Shown here one piece after another: positions 6,786-10,560 of a stretch of DNA of 10,560 nucleotides. How positions within the stretch are numbered: position 1 is the stretch's first letter; each line of letters opens with the position of its first letter. Under the pieces are notes generated by a model. The model was not told the DNA's origin and ran no database searches. It saw only the letters and a program-made list of their open reading frames with translations. Position numbers and translations under genes: made by a program. Source of the DNA: Rubripirellula sp. (GTDB lineage: Bacteria > Planctomycetota > Planctomycetia > Pirellulales > Pirellulaceae); NCBI GenBank assembly GCA_029287555.1, contig JARFQX010000940.1, forward strand, positions 1 to 10,560. Direction: 5' to 3'.

Positions 6786-8087
6786 ATGTCGGTATCTCGC
6801 CGAGACTTTCATCGTTTATTGGGGGCCTCCTGCGTTTCGGGGCTGACTTGCTCGTGGAATCGGCTCGCGTCTGCCGTCGAGATCGGGCCGCCTGAGACGT
6901 TTGTTCCCACCCGCGCGATCACACGCGGACCGCTTCATCACTGGTTTGGCTATTACGACAAGCGAGAGTTCGACCCATCGAGCCGTTACGTGTTATCGAA
7001 TGAAGTCTCCTTTGAAGGACGCGCTCCGACCGGTGACGATTCGATCAGCGTTGGTTTCGTTGACACACACGAGCACGATCGCTGGCATCCGATCGGCCAG
7101 AGCCGGTCCTGGGGCTGGCAGCAAGGATGCATGCTGCAGTGGGTAGGGAACCGAGGTGAGACCATCTTGTGGAATGACCGCCAAGGAGACCGCTTTGTTT
7201 GTCGTCTCTACTCAGTGGGGGACGGTTCGGTACGCACGATTCCGAAACCGATTTACACGATTTCACCCGATGGGCGTTTCGGATTGTCGGTTGATTTCCG
7301 GCGAATCGACAACTTGCGACCGGGCTACGGTTACGACGGCCTGGACGATCCCAACGTGGCCGTTCGGGCTCCACAGGATTCTGGAATCTGGCGCGTCGAT
7401 TTGGAATCTGGCGACGCGCAGCTGATTCTCTCGCTGGCTGACGTTGCTGCAATTCCCTGGCCCGATGGTGAGACACATTCCGACGCCTGGCATTACTTCA
7501 ACCATCTACTGATCAATCCGTCGGGAACCCGCTTCATCGTCCTGCATCGCTATCGACCGAAGTTCGATCCCAGCACCCTTCAATTCGATGGATCTTTTGT
7601 CACTCGCATGATCACGGCCAACATCGATGGTTCGGACCGCTACATTCTTGACCCCAGCGGCTTTACCTCTCACTTCATCTGGAAGAACGATCACCAGGTC
7701 ACGATGTGGACGAGACCGAAGGGCCAGCCAGCCGGTTTCTACCGATTCACCGACAAGACCCGGGAAGTGATGGCGGTTGGTCACGACAAGATGCCGACCA
7801 ACGGTCACAACACCTACTTGCCGGCACCCTACGGCGATTGGATTCTCAACGATACCTACCCGGACAAGAAGTCGTCTCGGCAAACTGTTTTCCTGTATCA
7901 CGTCCCAAGCGGTCGGCGTTTTGATCTGGGGCATTTTCCCTCGCCGCCCGCCTATCGGGGTGAGTGGCGATGCGATACGCACCCCCGCAGCAGCGATGAT
8001 GGCAGGTGGGTTGCGATCGATAGCCCCCACGACGGCGGTCGCCAGGTCTACTTGCTGGATATCCGTGAGGTCCTCGATTCCGTTTGA
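6786..8087 (+). CDS. Tat-exported beta-propeller-like protein of unknown function
   Basis: A 433-residue protein. Residues 3-12 (VSRRDFHRLL) form a twin-arginine signal with a short hydrophobic stretch after it. The mature part has repeated blade-like motifs: SPDGRFGLSVDF (160-171), NPSGTRFIVLHR (244-255) and SSDDGRWVAIDS (402-413). These resemble TolB/WD40-like propeller blades. A highly patterned N-terminal segment HHWFGYYDKREFDP (51-64) and histidines at 231, 236, 240 and 399 could form a ligand or metal site. Oligogalacturonate-lyase (PL22) enzymes are one seven-bladed propeller family with a metal-binding His site, so a polysaccharide role is possible but unproven. The start is set by AGGAG and the Tat motif. 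It is 121 bp past the HNH gene, so it may have its own promoter; TAGAAT at 6736-6741 is a candidate -10. Confidence 0.82.
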   Translation: MSVSRRDFHRLLGASCVSGLTCSWNRLASAVEIGPPETFVPTRAITRGPLHHWFGYYDKREFDPSSRYVLSNEVSFEGRAPTGDDSISVGFVDTHEHDRWHPIGQSRSWGWQQGCMLQWVGNRGETILWNDRQGDRFVCRLYSVGDGSVRTIPKPIYTISPDGRFGLSVDFRRIDNLRPGYGYDGLDDPNVAVRAPQDSGIWRVDLESGDAQLILSLADVAAIPWPDGETHSDAWHYFNHLLINPSGTRFIVLHRYRPKFDPSTLQFDGSFVTRMITANIDGSDRYILDPSGFTSHFIWKNDHQVTMWTRPKGQPAGFYRFTDKTREVMAVGHDKMPTNGHNTYLPAPYGDWILNDTYPDKKSSRQTVFLYHVPSGRRFDLGHFPSPPAYRGEWRCDTHPRSSDDGRWVAIDSPHDGGRQVYLLDIREVLDSV

Positions 8088-8135
8088 GTCGGGACAAATC
8101 AGACGCTCGCCGGACGCGTTCCGCGACCGAGGTCT

Positions 8136-8152
8136 GGCAGATGAATGCTGCC
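8136..8152. terminator. Weak hairpin between convergent genes
   Basis: GGCAG (8136-8140) and CTGCC (8148-8152) make a 5-bp stem with a 7-nt loop in the 71-bp gap between the Tat protein and the convergent membrane protein, followed by TTCCCT on the plus strand. It is too short to be sure. Confidence 0.2.
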
Positions 8153-8158
8153 TTCCCT

Positions 8159-8362
8159 CTAACGCTGCTCGCGGTAGGTTGCCCAGCTCAGGTAAATCAT
8201 CGCGGCGCCAAGGAGCACGAACGCGATGTCCATCAACAAGCTGGCACCTCGCAGCGGTGCGACATCGGCCCAGCCTAGCAGACCCATGATGGCATCAGCC
8301 AGAAACAAGACGGCGATCAGAATCGACGCGACAAGGCTGATGAGACAAAGCGCCTTGGGCAT
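8159..8362 (-). CDS. Small two-helix membrane protein, conserved-hypothetical type
   Basis: A 67-residue protein starting at the ATG at 8362, with GAGG 6 nt upstream. An in-frame TTG directly before it is less likely. Residues ~4-28 (Leu/Ile/Val/Ala-rich) and ~42-60 form two hydrophobic helices, joined by a short polar loop (WADVAPLRGAS). The C-terminus YREQR is basic. It should be an integral inner-membrane protein. The sequence is reminiscent of a small conserved planctomycete membrane protein, but I cannot name a family. It converges on the Tat protein and is divergent from the aminotransferase, so it is likely a single-gene unit with its own promoter. Confidence 0.7.
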   Translation of the reverse strand: MPKALCLISLVASILIAVLFLADAIMGLLGWADVAPLRGASLLMDIAFVLLGAAMIYLSWATYREQR

Positions 8363-8552
8363 CAAGAACCTCGCCGAAGAGACAGAAAAGAAGGGGCCAA
8401 CACAGGTGATTTAACAGTGGAGGTCGCAGTATAGTTGCAAATCGCCACGTTTCCCAAGCCTACGTCTGATAGCTAAATTGACGATCTCCCGTCCAGCAAG
8501 CCGTCTGTAGCGATTAATCGGGGGATTCCGTGAAACCAAGTGAGAATCATAA
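8363..8552. other. Divergent intergenic region
   Basis: A 190-bp gap between the small membrane protein and the aminotransferase. It holds a plausible minus-strand promoter (8428-8457). For the plus strand, TTGACG at 8478-8483 looks like a -35 box, but there is no -10 at normal spacing. Confidence 0.4.
8428..8457 (-). promoter_or_regulatory. Candidate sigma-70-type promoter for the small membrane protein
   Basis: On the minus strand TTGGGA (8457-8452) and TATACT (8433-8428) are separated by 18 nt. The -10 matches TATAAT at five of six positions. The transcript would begin near 8421, giving a leader of about 60 nt. Confidence 0.35.
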
Positions 8553-9767
8553 ATGAAATCGGCGAATTGTGGCCTCACAGCGGGAGAAAATGGGGCGAGC
8601 GAGGCGGATCATCTGCTTGCCGAGTCGCCCTGGGAGTGGTGGCGAAGCCAAATGCCGATCGCGGACAAGTGGGCCTACTTCGACCATGCCGCGGTCGGTC
8701 CGCTGAGCGGCCCAGCGGCCGCTGCGATGCGCCGATTCGCCGACGAAGCGTCGGAGCTGGGCGACACGGTTTGGCCAAGTTGGGCCGCGCGAACCGAGCA
8801 GCTGCGGGACCAAGCCGCCATCTTGTTGCGAGCCGATCCAAGCGAAATCTGTCTCGTTCCCAACACGACGACCGGCATCAATCTGGTCGCCGAGGGTTGG
8901 CCCTGGCAACGAGGTGACAGCGTGGTGATCCCCGAAGGCGAGTTCCCAAGTAACCTGTTTCCCTGGCAAAACCAGCAGTCGCGAGGCGTCGAGTTGCGAA
9001 TTGTTCCGCGACGAGGGGGAGAGGTTCACGTTGCCGACTTGATCGACCACGTGGATGAGACAACCCGCTTGATTGCGGTCAGCTGGGTAGGCTATGCGAG
9101 CGGCTACCGGGTCGATCTCGATTCCCTGGTCGAACAAGCGCACTGCCGCGGGGTGATGGTTTTCCTGGACGCGATTCAGGGGTTGGGTATCTATCCGTTG
9201 GACCTGACCAGGACGCCCGTCGACTTCCTGGCCGCCGACGGCCACAAATGGCTGCTGGGGCCTGAAGGAGCCGGAGTGGCGATGATCGCCCAGCGGCATC
9301 TCGATTCGCTTCGTTGCGGCAACGTCGGTTGGAACAGCGTCAAGAATTCGTACAACTACGCCGAGCCAACTTTCGACCTTCGATCGTCGGCCGCCCGCTT
9401 CGAGTCTGGTTCGGCGAATATGGCCGGGGCCGCTGCGCTAAGCGCTTCTCTGGAACTATTCCTGAAAGTGCGTCAGTGCCATGGGGAGTCAGCGATTGAG
9501 GATCGCATCCTGGAACTGGTCGCACAGCTCGAAGGCGCCCTTCGGGCGGCCGGCGCGGTGCCGCGGTCGGTGTCCTCTCTCCAAAATCGAAGCGGGATTT
9601 TGACCTTCGAAGTCCCCGGCGTTGAACCAGCCGACGTGCGACGCCGCGCGCTGGCGGAACAAGTCGTTGTCAGTTGCCGTGGCGGCGGGGTGCGGGCTAG
9701 CGTGCATGCGTACAATAACCCGGATGATTTGACGCGACTCGTTGACGTCGTTCGCAGTTGCCGATAG
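8553..9767 (+). CDS. Class V aminotransferase-fold PLP enzyme (cysteine desulfurase/epimerase-like)
   Basis: A 404-residue cytoplasmic PLP enzyme. The substrate-side start YFDHAAVGP is at 42-50. NTTTGIN (104-110) is the cofactor phosphate-binding turn. DAIQGLG (206-212) carries the Asp that binds the pyridine nitrogen and the Gln that contacts O3'. ADGHKWLLGPEG (228-239) contains the Schiff-base Lys232. The late motif VRASVHAYNNPDD (380-392) has the conserved substrate-carboxylate Arg381. The cysteine-bearing loop of SufS-type desulfurases (RTGHHC...P) is missing; the matching stretch is short (VVSCRGGGVRAS), with only Cys375 nearby. A canonical Fe-S cysteine desulfurase is therefore unlikely. 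An isopenicillin-N-epimerase-like, lyase or aminotransferase activity is possible. No suf or isc gene is next to it. The ribosome site is weak. coaD follows 97 bp later on the same strand. Confidence 0.88.
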   Translation: MKSANCGLTAGENGASEADHLLAESPWEWWRSQMPIADKWAYFDHAAVGPLSGPAAAAMRRFADEASELGDTVWPSWAARTEQLRDQAAILLRADPSEICLVPNTTTGINLVAEGWPWQRGDSVVIPEGEFPSNLFPWQNQQSRGVELRIVPRRGGEVHVADLIDHVDETTRLIAVSWVGYASGYRVDLDSLVEQAHCRGVMVFLDAIQGLGIYPLDLTRTPVDFLAADGHKWLLGPEGAGVAMIAQRHLDSLRCGNVGWNSVKNSYNYAEPTFDLRSSAARFESGSANMAGAAALSASLELFLKVRQCHGESAIEDRILELVAQLEGALRAAGAVPRSVSSLQNRSGILTFEVPGVEPADVRRRALAEQVVVSCRGGGVRASVHAYNNPDDLTRLVDVVRSCR

Positions 9768-9864
9768 CCACGCGTGTTGTCAATGATCGCCTGGTCTTCC
9801 GAAGGCCTCACCGTGTTTCGCTCGCCTCCCCCCTCTATTCTTCCCATTACAACGAGTCCGCAAG

Positions 9865-10362
9865 ATGCCAGCCACGCGCACCGCTGTTTACACGGGATCA
9901 TTCGATCCGATTACCTTGGGACACCTGCATATTATCCAGCGGGCCTCACCGCTGTTCGACGACCTTGTCATCGGGATTGGGATCAATGCCGACAAACAAT
10001 CACTTTTCGCGCCCCAGGAACGGGTCGAGCTCGTGCGAAGTGTGACCGGCGACCTGGCGAACGTCCGCGTCCAGGTTTTCGATGGCCTCGCGGTCGATTT
10101 CGTCCGTAGAATCGGCGCACGCGTAATGGTGCGCGGGATTCGACCGCTGACCGATATCGCGGGAGAGTTCACGATGATGATGGCCAATCAACAACTTGAT
10201 CCAGAGATCGAAACCGTCTTTTTAATGGCAGCCGAGCGGTATTCCCACGTCAGCAGTTCGTTGCTGAAACAGATCGCCGCGCTCGGTAGCGACGACGAAC
10301 AATTGGCCAAGTTTGTTCCCCGCAAGATCATCCAACCGCTGCGCGATCGAATGAAGGTGTGA
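9865..10362 (+). CDS. coaD: Phosphopantetheine adenylyltransferase
   Basis: A 165-residue protein of normal CoaD length. It transfers AMP from ATP to 4'-phosphopantetheine, forming dephospho-CoA, the penultimate step of coenzyme A synthesis in the cytoplasm. The nucleotidyltransferase motif GSFDPITLGH (11-20) includes the T/HxGH signature. MVRGIRPLTDIAGEF is the phosphopantetheine/ATP binding segment with the conserved Arg. AERYSHVSSSLLKQIA holds the family ISSSxxK/R-type motif. All hallmarks are intact, so it should be functional. The ATG at 9865 gives a standard N-terminus; the ribosome site is weak (ACGAG about 9 nt upstream). The TGA is followed after 4 nt by a heptamer array, so there is almost no conventional 3' region. 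No other CoA gene is in the window. Confidence 0.97.
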   Translation: MPATRTAVYTGSFDPITLGHLHIIQRASPLFDDLVIGIGINADKQSLFAPQERVELVRSVTGDLANVRVQVFDGLAVDFVRRIGARVMVRGIRPLTDIAGEFTMMMANQQLDPEIETVFLMAAERYSHVSSSLLKQIAALGSDDEQLAKFVPRKIIQPLRDRMKV

Positions 10363-10366
10363 GGGA

Positions 10367-10464
10367 GAGGCGAGAGGCGAGAGGCGAGAGGCGAGAGGCG
10401 AGAGGCGAGAGGCGAGAGGCGAGAGGCGAGAGGCGAGAGGCGAGTGGCGAGTGGCGAGTGGCGA
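10367..10464. repeat. Heptamer tandem array 2 (GAGGCGA x11, GTGGCGA x3)
   Basis: Fourteen perfect 7-bp units: eleven GAGGCGA (10367-10443), then three GTGGCGA (10444-10464). It begins 4 nt after the coaD stop. The same two heptamers make up array 1 at 4664-4744 in the same orientation. In the minus strand it yields a meaningless SPLASRL-type peptide. An array this uniform is prone to slippage and assembly error, and the contig ends soon after it. Confidence 0.96.
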
Positions 10465-10509
10465 GGTGGTTGCTGAGGCGACCTTTCTCGATGGTGGCTG
10501 GGGCGATTC

Positions 10510-10560
10510 CTGTCGCGTATACACATCTGACGCTGCCGGGGAGTTCGCGGGGGTGGGGGG
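10510..10560. other. Non-genomic sequencing adapter (Nextera/Tn5) at contig end
   Basis: 10510-10528 reads CTGTCGCGTATACACATCT, the 19-bp Tn5 mosaic end with two T-to-G changes. 10529-10542 matches the following Nextera read-1 adapter (GACGCTGCCGACGA) with A-to-G and C-to-G changes. Then come 8 index-like bases, and a last stretch that equals the P5 end (GTGTAGATCT) if all misread bases became G. The reverse strand starts with the well-known adapter peptide MCIRDR. This is read-through, not biology. Confidence 0.93.

Noticed and set aside
7506..8030. Open frame on the minus strand
   Set aside because: Antisense to the Tat propeller gene, no start signal or domain.
8436..8520. Plus-strand promoter for the aminotransferase (TTGACG at 8478)
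   Set aside because: No -10-like box at 16-19 nt spacing; nearest A/T-rich candidates are too far.
8547..9299. Long open frame on the minus strand
   Set aside because: Antisense shadow of the PLP enzyme, rich in Arg/His/Gln with no motif.
10367..10464. CRISPR array
   Set aside because: Units are 7 bp, directly adjacent, with no spacers and no cas genes nearby.
10188..10526. Open frames beginning in the last 60 bases (MCIRDR..., MYTRQ...)
   Set aside because: Their starts lie in adapter sequence and the bodies in the heptamer array and antisense coaD.

Overview
The window looks like chromosomal DNA of a planctomycete, probably of the Pirellulales/Rhodopirellula type. This is inferred from gene content, not from a marker gene: a Tat-exported Gfo/Idh/MocA oxidoreductase, a large exported protein built of secretin N-type domains, a secreted protein with an EF-hand-like loop, further Tat or Sec exported proteins, moderately GC-rich DNA, and (GAGGCGA/GTGGCGA)n heptamer arrays with a long palindromic repeat of a kind I associate with this group. 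No phage, insertion sequence, CRISPR, defence cluster, tRNA or rRNA was recognised.

Left part (1-4612), all on the minus strand: a Tat-exported oxidoreductase (3266-4612), then a secretin-N-domain protein without a visible beta-barrel (240-2936), then 20 nt later the start of a secreted protein with an EF-hand-like loop that runs off the left edge (1-219). The last two look like one operon.

Middle (4613-5060) is a divergent intergenic region with a heptamer array (4664-4744) directly joined to a ~106-bp palindromic element (4745-4850). To its right, on the plus strand, are a secreted M20D-type amidohydrolase (5061-6362), a small zinc-binding HNH-type protein that overlaps it by ATGA (6359-6664), and a Tat-exported beta-propeller-like protein of unknown role (6786-8087). 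A small two-helix membrane protein (8159-8362, minus) converges on the last of these.

Right part: a class V aminotransferase-fold PLP enzyme (8553-9767) and coaD, phosphopantetheine adenylyltransferase of coenzyme A synthesis (9865-10362). A second heptamer array (10367-10464) starts 4 nt after the coaD stop. The last ~51 bases (10510-10560) are not genomic: they match the Nextera/Tn5 adapter with nearly all errors turned to G, so the contig ends here in sequencing read-through.

The genes do not form one obvious pathway. They are housekeeping (coaD) plus exported catabolic or structural proteins. I found no convincing new multi-gene system. The most useful observations are the adapter artefact, the array/palindrome repeats, the barrel-less secretin-like protein and a few uncharacterised small or exported families.
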